64,000 bases of DNA from Candidatus Eremiobacter antarcticus (GTDB lineage Bacteria; Vulcanimicrobiota; Vulcanimicrobiia; Eremiobacterales; Eremiobacteraceae). This document shows positions 31,863 through 40,111 of the stretch, piece after piece. The stretch is taken from positions 62,001 through 126,000 of the forward strand of contig QHBK01000003.1 of NCBI GenBank assembly GCA_003244105.1. Direction: 5' to 3'. Under the pieces are notes generated by a model, which searched no databases, was not told the origin of the DNA, and saw only the letters and a program-made list of their open reading frames with translations. The translations under genes and the position numbers were made by a program. Numbering within the stretch: position 1 is the stretch's first letter; each line of letters begins with the position of its first letter.

Positions 31863-33145
31863 TTCACAAGCTCGTCTAACAGACTGACGAGTTTGGGGTC
31901 ATAAAGCGTTCCGCTGCCTTCCCGGAGGCGCGCGAGCGCTTTTGGCTTGTTCAGGGGTTCGCACCCGTCATAGCCTGTCAGTAGGTTCACGTATTGGTGG
32001 GCCACCGCGATGATGCGCGACGGCAGGGGGATCGCGTCTTCCTGCAGCCCCCGCGGATAGCCCGTGCCGTCGTAATGCTCGCGTTGGAACTCTATCAGAT
32101 CCGCGATTTCGGGCGGCAACAATGCGTCAGCGGAACGAATCATCAAACCGCCCCAGCGGCCGAAGGTTAGGTACTGCGCGGTCTCTTTCTGATTAAGGTC
32201 AACGCCCTTGCGCAAGCGCGCGGGGAGATTGCTCTTGCCGATCTCGTGCAGCGCCGCAGCCAACACCGTCAACTCTAGCTCTTTCTTCGGCATGCCCAAG
32301 CGGCGCGCCATCATTTGCGATATGTTCTGCACTTCGGATGAAAATTCGACCGTTTCCGTGTCGGTCAGCCTGGCGAGGTCTCGGACCAGAGCTTGAGCCT
32401 GGCTTTGCGCTTTTTCGAGTTTGTGCAACTGCACTGTGATTCCGAGTATGTCCTGGAGAAACTTGATTTGCGCGACGACCACATAGAAGATGGTTGCGCC
32501 AATGATCCCCCCGAAAGTGTAAATCGCCACCAGAATGTAGGCGTAAATGGAAGCCACCACGCCCACTCTTAGCAGCTGGCTGAGCAGCACGGGCCGTTCG
32601 TTGATTTGAAAGTACACGTACACCAGGACGTTGTTGACCGTTTGGGTCACCATGCTCACGACCAGAACCGAGAAGAAGGTCAGCGCGGAGTGGAAGAGTG
32701 CCGGTGTCGACGCGGTAAGCCGGTGAAGCGGTTGCCAAGACTCAATCAAAGCGTACGAGCTGAGAACAGCAATACCTAATTGGCCCAGTGAGATCGGCGT
32801 GAGAAACTCGTTGATCTTCGAGCCGTCAACGCGAAAGCGCACCGTTAGGAGTGCGATAGCAGCCAACACCATCATCCAGGGGCCGAGCGCCACGCCGGAT
32901 GCGGCCAATATCGCCGTTAGAGGAGCTACCGTCGAAACAGCAGTACGGGTCGGGCGCTCCATCGCAACCAGAAAGACGGCAACGATGATCACCGACACGA
33001 GCGTGTTCGTGCTCAAATCGAAATGCAACGGAACGAAGATCAACAGGCACAGCGCGGCTGCAGCCAAACCGTAAAGGTATACTTGGCTGGCTGTGGAGCG
33101 CCAGGCGTCAGTATGTGCTTCGGCGACGTGTCCTGCGAGGGCCAC
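31859..33145 (-). CDS. Membrane HD-GYP-like protein with altered HD site
   Basis: The protein has 428 residues. Residues 1-235 hold about eight hydrophobic segments of MASE-type sensor layout. A short coiled linker (LEKAQSQAQALVRDLA) leads to an HD-GYP-like domain: LAAALHEIGKSNLP, FQREHYDGTGYPRGL and RIIAVAHQYVNLLTG. GYP and the DGTG loop are intact, but the HD pair reads HE, and the first metal His upstream is not evident. It may bind c-di-GMP as a sensor rather than hydrolyse it. It starts with GTG; GGAAAGG lies about 13 bases upstream. Confidence 0.8.
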   Translation of the reverse strand: MALAGHVAEAHTDAWRSTASQVYLYGLAAAALCLLIFVPLHFDLSTNTLVSVIIVAVFLVAMERPTRTAVSTVAPLTAILAASGVALGPWMMVLAAIALLTVRFRVDGSKINEFLTPISLGQLGIAVLSSYALIESWQPLHRLTASTPALFHSALTFFSVLVVSMVTQTVNNVLVYVYFQINERPVLLSQLLRVGVVASIYAYILVAIYTFGGIIGATIFYVVVAQIKFLQDILGITVQLHKLEKAQSQAQALVRDLARLTDTETVEFSSEVQNISQMMARRLGMPKKELELTVLAAALHEIGKSNLPARLRKGVDLNQKETAQYLTFGRWGGLMIRSADALLPPEIADLIEFQREHYDGTGYPRGLQEDAIPLPSRIIAVAHQYVNLLTGYDGCEPLNKPKALARLREGSGTLYDPKLVSLLDELVN

Positions 33146-33308
33146 GGTAGATGATTAGACCTTTCCGGCAAACCGCCATGCGTGCGACCGTAAGACACCT
33201 CGCACGGAAACCGGCACCGTAGCTATAGTATCGTCGCGGGCCCACGCCGTACGCAGCGGAGTGGCCTTTGACTGCCTGTGGTTGCACAGCGAACGCGTGT
33301 TCGAGTCC

Positions 33309-34223
33309 CTATTCGTCGAGCGACGCGCTGATGTTCTTGCGGAAGAACGCGCGATAGGTCAGCAGCGATGCGCGCCGGATGAACCGCTCGCCGGCGTCAA
33401 GATCCGCAAGATGCGTCGTCATCACACAGATGACGTAGGGCGCGCCGTCGAGCTCGACGATGCCTACGTCGTTCAGGGTGTCACGTAAAGTTCCGGTTTT
33501 GTGGGCTATCGTCAGCCCTTTGGGAAGCCAGGCAGGGAGCAGGCGATTGTGGCGTTGCCCCGACAGGATCTGCAGCATCTCGTCGCAAGCCTGAGCGTTG
33601 ATCAGACGATGACCCGCTATCATGCCCAGCAGCCGCATCATATCGTTCGCGCTCGTGCGCAGGACCCGTATATCGCCGTCGGATCTGATCACGTCGCCCA
33701 ACCGGGTCTGATCGAGGCCTAGACCTGACATCGTCTGGTTGATGTGCTGACGGCCGACGAGGCGTATCAGCATGTTCGTGGCGGTGTTGTCACTCACGGT
33801 GATCATCGTCCACACCAGCTGCAAGACCGTGTATTGCGATCCCCAATGCGCCGTACACAGCGAACCATAGCCGCAATCGCGGTCTGCATCGGTCAGCGAA
33901 ACGGTTCGTTGAAAGCTGAATTTGCCGACATCGATTTGGCGCAAGACCTCGACCATCACCGGGACTTTTATGGTGCTGGCCGCCGGCAGATTCCGATCGC
34001 CGTTGATCGCGATGCTCATTCCGCTGTCCAAGTCGACGACCGAAACCGCGACCACTCCGCGTGTGCCGCTGGCGAGGCGCATCAACTGCGGCGCCAAGCG
34101 GGAGAGATGCGGCGCATCGGCGAGAGCAACCGTTCGCGCCGACTCTTGTGCGGCCGGAGCGACCGCACCATGCGAGCCGAAAATCGCGAGCCCGCACACG
34201 ATGGTGGAGATGACAAAACGCAT
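33309..34223 (-). CDS. Class A beta-lactamase-like serine hydrolase
   Basis: The protein has 304 residues with a signal peptide (FVISTIVCGLAIFGS). The penicilloyl-serine transferase motifs are in order: PAASTIKVPV (SxxK), TVSDNTATN (SDN) and IAHKTGTL (KTG). In the omega-loop region I read IRSDGDIRVLRTSANDMM with no ExxLN, so the general-base Glu of true class A beta-lactamases appears to be missing. It may therefore be a peptidase-like or penicillin-binding relative (Beta-lactamase2, PF13354). It faces the periplasm. Divergent from arginase. Confidence 0.83.
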   Translation of the reverse strand: MRFVISTIVCGLAIFGSHGAVAPAAQESARTVALADAPHLSRLAPQLMRLASGTRGVVAVSVVDLDSGMSIAINGDRNLPAASTIKVPVMVEVLRQIDVGKFSFQRTVSLTDADRDCGYGSLCTAHWGSQYTVLQLVWTMITVSDNTATNMLIRLVGRQHINQTMSGLGLDQTRLGDVIRSDGDIRVLRTSANDMMRLLGMIAGHRLINAQACDEMLQILSGQRHNRLLPAWLPKGLTIAHKTGTLRDTLNDVGIVELDGAPYVICVMTTHLADLDAGERFIRRASLLTYRAFFRKNISASLDE

Positions 34224-34364
34224 ATACGCTCATTCCTAAAACTACGGTATCGGCGGCCCGCATGCCCTCAAGCAAACTTCAGCGTTCTCTCTCAGGCTCT
34301 TGCACGAGCACAGGAAATATGAAAGGCGCGGGTTTTTCTCATGCCACCGTCGCATGGAGCCCCG

Positions 34365-35264
34365 GTGAACAAGACGGTTTCGGTCATCGGAGTGTCCATG
34401 GATCTGGGCGCCAGCCGCAGCGGCGCACGGCTCGGTCCGGAGATGCTCCGGATGGCCGGCTTGATCAGCCGTATCAAAGCGCTGGGGCTGCAAGTCCGCG
34501 AGTGCGCCGACATCGTCGTCGCGCCGGAGGATTCAGTCGACGGCGGACCGGGCCGCCCCAAGCACGTGCAGGCAATCGTCAACGCAAGTTCCGCTATCGC
34601 CGATGCTGTGGAGGCGGCGCTGCGTACGGACACCTTTCCCGTCGTCGTCGGCGGCGATCACTCCATGGCGGCCGGCGTGATGGCCGGCATCGCCCGCGTC
34701 CTCGGACCGCAGGGGATCATCTGGATCGATGCGCATGCCGACCTCAATACGCCTGATAGCAGTCCGACGGGCAACTTGCACGGCATGTCGATGGCGGCGG
34801 CGCTGGGCGAAATGCAAGACATCTTTGCCCCAGGGGTGTTTCCCTCGCCGGCCGCCGACGCTAAGCGCTGCGTCTTCATCGGATTGCGCGAGCTCGATCC
34901 CGCGGAGAAGCGGCGCATCCATGATCTGGGAATCGCCTGCTTCACGATGAGCGACATCGATCGCATCGGCATGGGGAGGGCCCTGGAAAAGGCCATCGCC
35001 ATTGCGGGCCACGGACCCGGCAGCGTGCACGTCAGTTACGACATCGATTCGCTGGATCCGTCGCTTGCACCGGGCACAGGTACTCCGGTCAGGGGAGGCC
35101 TCACGTATCGGGAGGCGCACTTGGCGATGGAGATGATCGCGAAAAGCGGTGTGGCTCACTCGCTCGAACTCGCCGAAGTCAATCCGCTCTTGGACACGCA
35201 CAACAAGACGGCTCGGCTGGCCGCTGAGCTCATCTGCTCGCTTCTCGGCAAGGCCATCATATAG
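34365..35264 (+). CDS. rocF: Arginase
   Basis: The protein has 299 residues from the GTG at 34365, which has GGAG five bases upstream; an ATG at 34341 is also in frame. Ureohydrolase motifs bind two Mn2+: [34 protein letters not shown] and [19 protein letters not shown]. The end [11 protein letters not shown] fits arginase (RocF) better than agmatinase. It splits arginine into ornithine and urea. The phosphate transporter gene follows by 15 bases and is probably co-transcribed. Confidence 0.93.
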   Translation: MNKTVSVIGVSMDLGASRSGARLGPEMLRMAGLISRIKALGLQVRECADIVVAPEDSVDGGPGRPKHVQAIVNASSAIADAVEAALRTDTFPVVVGGDHSMAAGVMAGIARVLGPQGIIWIDAHADLNTPDSSPTGNLHGMSMAAALGEMQDIFAPGVFPSPAADAKRCVFIGLRELDPAEKRRIHDLGIACFTMSDIDRIGMGRALEKAIAIAGHGPGSVHVSYDIDSLDPSLAPGTGTPVRGGLTYREAHLAMEMIAKSGVAHSLELAEVNPLLDTHNKTARLAAELICSLLGKAII

Positions 35265-35279
35265 AGAGAGGAGCCTCGG

Positions 35280-36275
35280 ACGCAGCACGGCAGCGTCGCC
35301 TTCACCGTCTGTCTCGCGCTTGCGTTCAATATGGTGGCCGGCTTCAACGATGGCGGCAATCTGCTGGCCGCAGCCACGGCGAGCCGCACGATATCCCAGC
35401 CAATCGCATTCCTCATCATCGCGGGCGGAGCGCTTTTGGGTCCGCTGCTGGCGGGCACCGCGGTCGCGCAGACCGTCGGCACCGGCATCGTCGATTATAC
35501 GGTTCTCGGGATATTGCCGTTGTCGTCCGCGCTCGCGGGCGGAGTCATCGCAGTTCTGGCGGCGTATGCGGCGCGCTTGCCCACAAGTTGCTCCATAGCG
35601 CTGTTCAGCGCCACCTTCGGCTCTTTGTGGGTGTTGGGCGACCTGGGCGCGATCCATCGCAGCGGCGCAGCCAAGTTGCTGCTGGCGCTCTTCGGTTCGA
35701 TCGGCGTCGGAGCGGCGGCCGGCGCCATCGCTTATATCCTGCTGATGCGGGTGTTCATACGCTTGGACCAGCGTGCGGGCAATCGGTTGATGCGGCTTCA
35801 GTATCTCACGATAGGGCTTCAAGCCCTCGGTTATGGCGCCAACGATGCGGAGAAAATCATGGGCTTGATCGTGGCGGCGATGATGATCGGGGGCGGCGGC
35901 AGCGCCTTCGTGATGCCGCTCTGGGTCGTCGCTCTGGCAGTGGCGGCTTTCTCGCTTGGAATGGCCGTCGGCGGCAGAAGAGTGGCTCGCACGATCGGTG
36001 GCAAACTCTTCGCCATCCGGCCGTTGCACGCGCTGACGTTTCAAACGGCCGCCGCGGCGACCGTGCTCGCGGCGTCAGCTTTGGGAGGCCCGCTCAGCAC
36101 GACTGAAACCACTGCAAGCGCAATCATCGGCGTTGGCGCGATGGCGAATCCCCGGGCGCTGCGCTGGCAAATCGTCCGCGAGCTCTTGACGGCGTGGCTC
36201 CTCACCGCGCCAATCGGGTTCGTTGCGGGCGTTCTGTTGACGCTCGCTCTGCGGCCCTTTCTCGGAGGTCGCTGA
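35280..36275 (+). CDS. pit: PiT-family inorganic phosphate transporter
   Basis: The protein has about 331 residues and ten hydrophobic segments. The two PiT signatures are GFNDGGNLLAAATASRTIS near the N-terminus and ALGYGANDAEKIMGLIVAA in the second half, followed by STTETTASAIIGVGAM. The first ATG (35331) would cut into helix 1. In frame, GTC ACC TTC helix residues run back to an ACG at 35280 that lies 6 bases after AGGAG, with no ATG, GTG or TTG between. I set the start there as a non-AUG candidate. The DUF47 partner follows. Confidence 0.88.
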   Translation, partial: TQHGSVAFTVCLALAFNMVAGFNDGGNLLAAATASRTISQPIAFLIIAGGALLGPLLAGTAVAQTVGTGIVDYTVLGILPLSSALAGGVIAVLAAYAARLPTSCSIALFSATFGSLWVLGDLGAIHRSGAAKLLLALFGSIGVGAAAGAIAYILLMRVFIRLDQRAGNRLMRLQYLTIGLQALGYGANDAEKIMGLIVAAMMIGGGGSAFVMPLWVVALAVAAFSLGMAVGGRRVARTIGGKLFAIRPLHALTFQTAAAATVLAASALGGPLSTTETTASAIIGVGAMANPRALRWQIVRELLTAWLLTAPIGFVAGVLLTLALRPFLGGR

Positions 36276-36316
36276 GTGGCAGCAGACGATCATTTGGGCC
36301 CGACGGATCGCTATCC

Positions 36317-36934
36317 ATGTGGCTAGCCGATCTGTTCTTGCCTTCGCGAGAGGACCGCTTTTGGTCGCTGCTCGGAAAGCATTCGGGCATCCTAGCTGAG
36401 GCGGCCCAAAAATTGTGCACATACATGGTCTCCCCGGACGCCGAGCTTTCGGAAGGCATCGACCATCTGGAGAAACAGGCCGATCAGTTGGTCGTGCAAC
36501 TAACCGATGAGCTGCGCGGTACCTTCGTGACGCCGATCGACCGCCAAGATATCTATGGGCTCGCCGAGACCATCGACGACATGATCGACTATCTCAACAA
36601 CGCCGCCAGAGAAATCGAGCTGTTCGCGGTTTCGCCGACCACCCACATGCAAGCCATGACGCGCGAGCTTGCCGCTGCGGCATCGGACATCGCAGCTGCT
36701 GTGAAGGCGCTCAAGCCTCACCCTGACGAGGCGTGGCGCAAAGCCTTAGAAGCATGCGCCGCCGAAAACGCGGTGGAGAAGCGCTACCGCGCCGCGCTGG
36801 CGGAGCTTTTCTGCGATGACGACATCCACCATATCTTCAAGCTGCGTGAGATCTACCGGCATTTGAGCAACAGCGCGGATCGCGCGGATGCGGTCGGCCG
36901 CCTCATCTGCAGAATCGTGGTAAAGGCGACGTAG
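36317..36934 (+). CDS. DUF47 (PhoU-like) phosphate transport accessory protein
   Basis: The protein has 205 residues, the family length, all helical, with the DUF47 pattern REDRFWSLLGKHS, LEKQADQLVVQLTDEL, TFVTPIDRQDIYGLAETIDDMIDYL and IFKLREIYRHLSNSADRADAVG. These PhoU-like proteins bind metal clusters and accompany PiT transporters, regulating uptake. It follows pit here, while in many genomes it precedes it. The ATG at 36317 is supported by family length. Confidence 0.92.
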   Translation: MWLADLFLPSREDRFWSLLGKHSGILAEAAQKLCTYMVSPDAELSEGIDHLEKQADQLVVQLTDELRGTFVTPIDRQDIYGLAETIDDMIDYLNNAAREIELFAVSPTTHMQAMTRELAAAASDIAAAVKALKPHPDEAWRKALEACAAENAVEKRYRAALAELFCDDDIHHIFKLREIYRHLSNSADRADAVGRLICRIVVKAT

Positions 36935-36942
36935 GCTCGCGG

Positions 36943-37680
36943 TCAAGCCGTTACCAAGCGGTCGACCTCGCCTGCCAGCGTTTCACCGGGCTTGATGTCG
37001 ATGATCCGCAACCCGGAGATGTCAGCCGTGAGCTCGCGTAGTTTCTCCGGCGTCCCGGTCAGAGCCGGGAACGTGCCGTAATGCATCGGCACAACGACCT
37101 TGCTTCCGAGCATGCGGATCGCGTGCGAGCCCTGCAGCGGATCCATCGTATAGAAATCGCCGATCGGTAAGAAGGCGATGTCCGGGTGGTATAGGTCGCC
37201 GATCAGTTTCATGTCCGAGAACACGCACGTGTCGCCGGCGTGATAGAGCCGCAGACCGCTCGGCAGGGTGATGACGTATCCCGCCGCTTCGCCGCCATAG
37301 ATGATCTCGTCCCCATCTGTAATGCCGCAGCTGTGAACGGCATGGGTCATGGTCACCTTTATGCCGTCGATGTCCGCCGTGCCGCCTTTATTGAATCCAA
37401 GCGTCTTTTTCACGCCCTTTTTCCGCAGCCAAGCGGCGGTCTCTGCGATGCAGGCGCACAGCGCGTCGTCTCTGGTCGCAAGACGCACAGCATCCCCGAT
37501 GTGGTCAAAGTGCGGATGAGAGATCAGGATCGTGTCGATCTTGGGGGGGCTCTTCAAGCGATCCGGACAGGCGGGATTCTCGTCTAACCAGGGATCCAGC
37601 ATCCAGTGCTTGCGGTCGTCGATCTTCAATCCGAAGGTGGCATGACCGTAGAATGTGACGACGAGCGATCCCAGATTCAT
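36943..37680 (-). CDS. UPF0173 metallo-beta-lactamase-fold hydrolase
   Basis: The protein has 245 residues. Metal ligands of the fold: SHPHFDHIGD, MTHAVHSC, HAGDTCVFSDM and PMHYGTFPAL. The start, YGHATFGLKIDDRKHWMLDPW, is typical of UPF0173 (YtkL-like). The substrate is unknown. Its ATG overlaps the queG stop by 4 bases, so it is the last gene of the tonB-queG-UPF0173 operon. Confidence 0.93.
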   Translation of the reverse strand: MNLGSLVVTFYGHATFGLKIDDRKHWMLDPWLDENPACPDRLKSPPKIDTILISHPHFDHIGDAVRLATRDDALCACIAETAAWLRKKGVKKTLGFNKGGTADIDGIKVTMTHAVHSCGITDGDEIIYGGEAAGYVITLPSGLRLYHAGDTCVFSDMKLIGDLYHPDIAFLPIGDFYTMDPLQGSHAIRMLGSKVVVPMHYGTFPALTGTPEKLRELTADISGLRIIDIKPGETLAGEVDRLVTA

Positions 37681-38870
37681 GTCAACTCCTTTCCGAGTTG
37701 GCGGTCCGTCGTGCCGGTTTCAGGACCGCGCAGCGCGAGCTCCGCTTCCTCGCGCACCCAAGCATCGCCCTCGCGATGTAAGAGAGCCGTGAGAGCAGCA
37801 CGAGCGCTGTCGCCCCCGAATTCCCCCAAGGCCCAAGCGGCGTGCCCTCGCACCAGCGGCTTGCGATCACTCAGAGCGGCGACGAGATGCGGAATCGCGC
37901 GCTCGTCGCGAGAGTTTCCGAGCGCCACAGCGGCGTTGCGCTGCAGCACAGCCTTTCCGCGCCAGCCCATCGACGTTGGTCCGAACCACTCACGGAACTG
38001 CGACTTCGTCATACGCAGCACGGCTGGAAGATCCATCGAGGTTCCTACCTCAGGCAGGGGACGGAAGCTCCCGTCGGCTGCCGGACGCGAGCGCGCGTTC
38101 ACGCGGCAGTCCGTCTGACAGGTGTCACAGCCCCAGAGCCGGTTCCCAATCGCCTTGCGCAAGGCGCGCGGGATCGCGCCTTTGTATTGCGTCAGGTCGG
38201 ATATGCAGCGCGTGGCATCGACCGCGCCATCGGGTTGGATCGCGCCTGTCGGACAAGCGGGGATGCAGTCCTCACAGTTGCCGCAGTGCGTGAGCAGCGG
38301 ACGATCGGGCTCAAGCGCAAGCGTCGTGATGATCTCTCCCAACAGCACGTACGAGCCGAACCGTTTGGTCAATACGTTTCCGCTCTTTCCGAACCAGCCG
38401 ATGCCTGCTCGCACGGCCGCCGCTCGTTCCGGCAGCGGTCCCGTGTCGACGCACGCCAGACAGCGCTCGTCCGGATATTCCGAACCGATGAAAGCCGCAA
38501 GCTCTTGCAGCCGCCCGCCGATCACCCGATGATAGTCGCGCCCCCACGCATGCGCCGAAACCGCGCCGCGCAAGCCGGGCGCGTACGGGGCGTGGGGTGC
38601 ATCGCGGGATGCATATGCGGTGGCAGTACAAATGATCGACCGCGCACCGGGCAAGGAGATTGCCGGATCGCAGATGCGCGCGATGAGGTCGTCCGGGTAG
38701 CGCCAGTGGTCCAGATACCCGCGGTCGCGCCGCTCGCACAGGGTCCGTTGCTCATCGACGAACGGCTCGGCCGATGCGATGCCGACCAAGTCGAAGCCGA
38801 TCGCTTGCGCGCGCGCGGTGATGCGCGATTTCGCGTCTTGAGAAAACGGGCGCGGTTGCGCCGCGATCAC
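37677..38870 (-). CDS. queG: Epoxyqueuosine reductase with C-terminal HEAT repeats
   Basis: The protein has 397 residues. The cobalamin-binding domain comes first (AWGRDYHRVIGGRL with the catalytic Asp), then two [4Fe-4S] binding motifs: CGNCEDCIPACPTGAI and GCDTCQTDCRVN. A C-terminal HEAT-like extension (RAIPHLVAALSDRKPLVRGHAAWALGEF) matches Bacillus-type QueG. It reduces epoxyqueuosine to queuosine in the wobble base of tRNAs for Asn, Asp, His and Tyr. It overlaps tonB upstream and the UPF0173 gene downstream by 4 bases each. Confidence 0.95.
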   Translation of the reverse strand: MIAAQPRPFSQDAKSRITARAQAIGFDLVGIASAEPFVDEQRTLCERRDRGYLDHWRYPDDLIARICDPAISLPGARSIICTATAYASRDAPHAPYAPGLRGAVSAHAWGRDYHRVIGGRLQELAAFIGSEYPDERCLACVDTGPLPERAAAVRAGIGWFGKSGNVLTKRFGSYVLLGEIITTLALEPDRPLLTHCGNCEDCIPACPTGAIQPDGAVDATRCISDLTQYKGAIPRALRKAIGNRLWGCDTCQTDCRVNARSRPAADGSFRPLPEVGTSMDLPAVLRMTKSQFREWFGPTSMGWRGKAVLQRNAAVALGNSRDERAIPHLVAALSDRKPLVRGHAAWALGEFGGDSARAALTALLHREGDAWVREEAELALRGPETGTTDRQLGKELT

Positions 38871-39631
38871 GTGGTTCTTGTGGTTGCCGCCGGATATTCG
38901 ACGACGATCGTTCCGTGCACGGGCAAACCGTTCATGGTCGCCGGGGCGAAGACGGATTTGCGCGCCGCCTCGAGCGCCTGCTCGTCGACGCTTGCGTCGC
39001 CGGAAGACTGAAGCAGTTTGACGCCAAGGACGTCGCCCGCCGGTCCGATCTCGATCTGCACGCGCGCCGGCCGCGAGGGAGCGGCCGCCACCATCAGCGG
39101 CTGCAGGTGAACGATGCGCGGCGGATTGTCGTCTCCCCAGACGGTCGTTCCGTTGAGGTCGCTCTCCGTTCCGCCGGTATCCGTGCGCGCCGCCGCGCTG
39201 GCCGCGGGCGGGGGCGTGGTCTGCGGCACCGCGTCGGTTGCAGTCGGTGCGCGCGACAAGTCCGGTTTGGGCTGCGCCGGACCGGTGATGATGAGGTTCG
39301 ATTTTCTGCGCGCGGGGACGTGCACCGCCACGGAAGCAACCTTCACTCGAGTGCTGCCGATCTCGTGGTACTTGAGAGCTGCCAAATGCATGCCGGTTTT
39401 GTTGACGATTTTAAGCGGCGGCGGGGGCGGAGGTGTCGGCGTCGGCGGTCTTTGCTCGCGCAGCATCTGCGACAGGGAGATGATAGAAACCGCCTGCTCG
39501 GGCAACGGCTCGTACCGCCAGCTGGGGAACAGCGTCACGACCGCAGATCCGACCGTCATGTGCAAGAGCGCCGATCCCGCCACGAACACAATGACGCCAT
39601 ACAGGGCCAATCTCCGCGTTCGGGTGCGCAT
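38867..39631 (-). CDS. TonB-like energy transducer
   Basis: The protein has 254 residues from the ATG at 39631 (GAGAGG 5 bases upstream). One N-terminal membrane anchor (LALYGVIVFVAGSALLHMTV) is followed by a Pro-rich segment (RPPTPTPPPPPP), a periplasmic spacer and a C-terminal TonB domain with RVQIEIGPAGDVLGVKLLQS, SVDEQALEAARKSVF and GTIVVEYP. It links the proton-motive force to outer-membrane transport, so the cell should be diderm. ExbB/ExbD are not in the window. It is coupled to queG. Confidence 0.85.
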   Translation of the reverse strand: MRTRTRRLALYGVIVFVAGSALLHMTVGSAVVTLFPSWRYEPLPEQAVSIISLSQMLREQRPPTPTPPPPPPLKIVNKTGMHLAALKYHEIGSTRVKVASVAVHVPARRKSNLIITGPAQPKPDLSRAPTATDAVPQTTPPPAASAAARTDTGGTESDLNGTTVWGDDNPPRIVHLQPLMVAAAPSRPARVQIEIGPAGDVLGVKLLQSSGDASVDEQALEAARKSVFAPATMNGLPVHGTIVVEYPAATTRTT

Positions 39632-39844
39632 GGCAGCCTCTCTTCTACGGGCGACCCACTCCGTTGCTGGCCCGTTGCAGCCGTTCGGCACTCTTCGCCC
39701 TACAAAGAGCCGAGTGCTTCAATATTCGGCTGGCCGGGCCTGTAATGTGATCCTCCCAGCAGCGCTTTGAATGGGGTTTGTCGCTTCAGCCTCAAGGACG
39801 GCGCCCGCCGCACCGGAAGCTTGCCCAGGGTCGCTGGACGGCAG

Positions 39845-40102
39845 ATGAAATTATATAACGCTCAGTGGTGCTGGTATTGCCAGCGCGTGCGGCGCAAGCT
39901 CGACGAGCTTGGGCTGGACTACGAATGCGTCGAGGTGCCCATTCGCCACAGCGAGCGGCACGAGGTCATCGAGGTGTCGGGCCAATCGAGCGTGCCAGTG
40001 CTGGTCGACGGATCTGTCGTACTCGACGACGACGACACGATCGTCCCCTACCTCGAGGAGCGGTACGGCAAGAAGGCGGGCGCAGCCGACCGGCGCTCCT
40101 GA
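39845..40102 (+). CDS. Glutaredoxin-family thiol transferase
   Basis: The protein has 85 residues. MKLYNAQWCWYCQRVRRKLDEL holds the CxxC active site (CWYC), then VPIRHSERHEVIEVSGQSSVPVLVDG, with the cis-Pro in SVP, and VLDDDDTIVPYLEERYG. The pattern fits a GrxC/GST_N thioredoxin-like fold. The ATG at 39845 is the only start that keeps this fold; the frame is open upstream. It converges with gdhA. Confidence 0.85.
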   Translation: MKLYNAQWCWYCQRVRRKLDELGLDYECVEVPIRHSERHEVIEVSGQSSVPVLVDGSVVLDDDDTIVPYLEERYGKKAGAADRRS

Positions 40103-40111
40103 GGGGCGCTC

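Noticed and set aside
34533-36044. A 503-codon minus-strand frame opposite arginase and pit
   Set aside because: Both plus-strand genes have intact family motifs across this region; the minus frame shows none.
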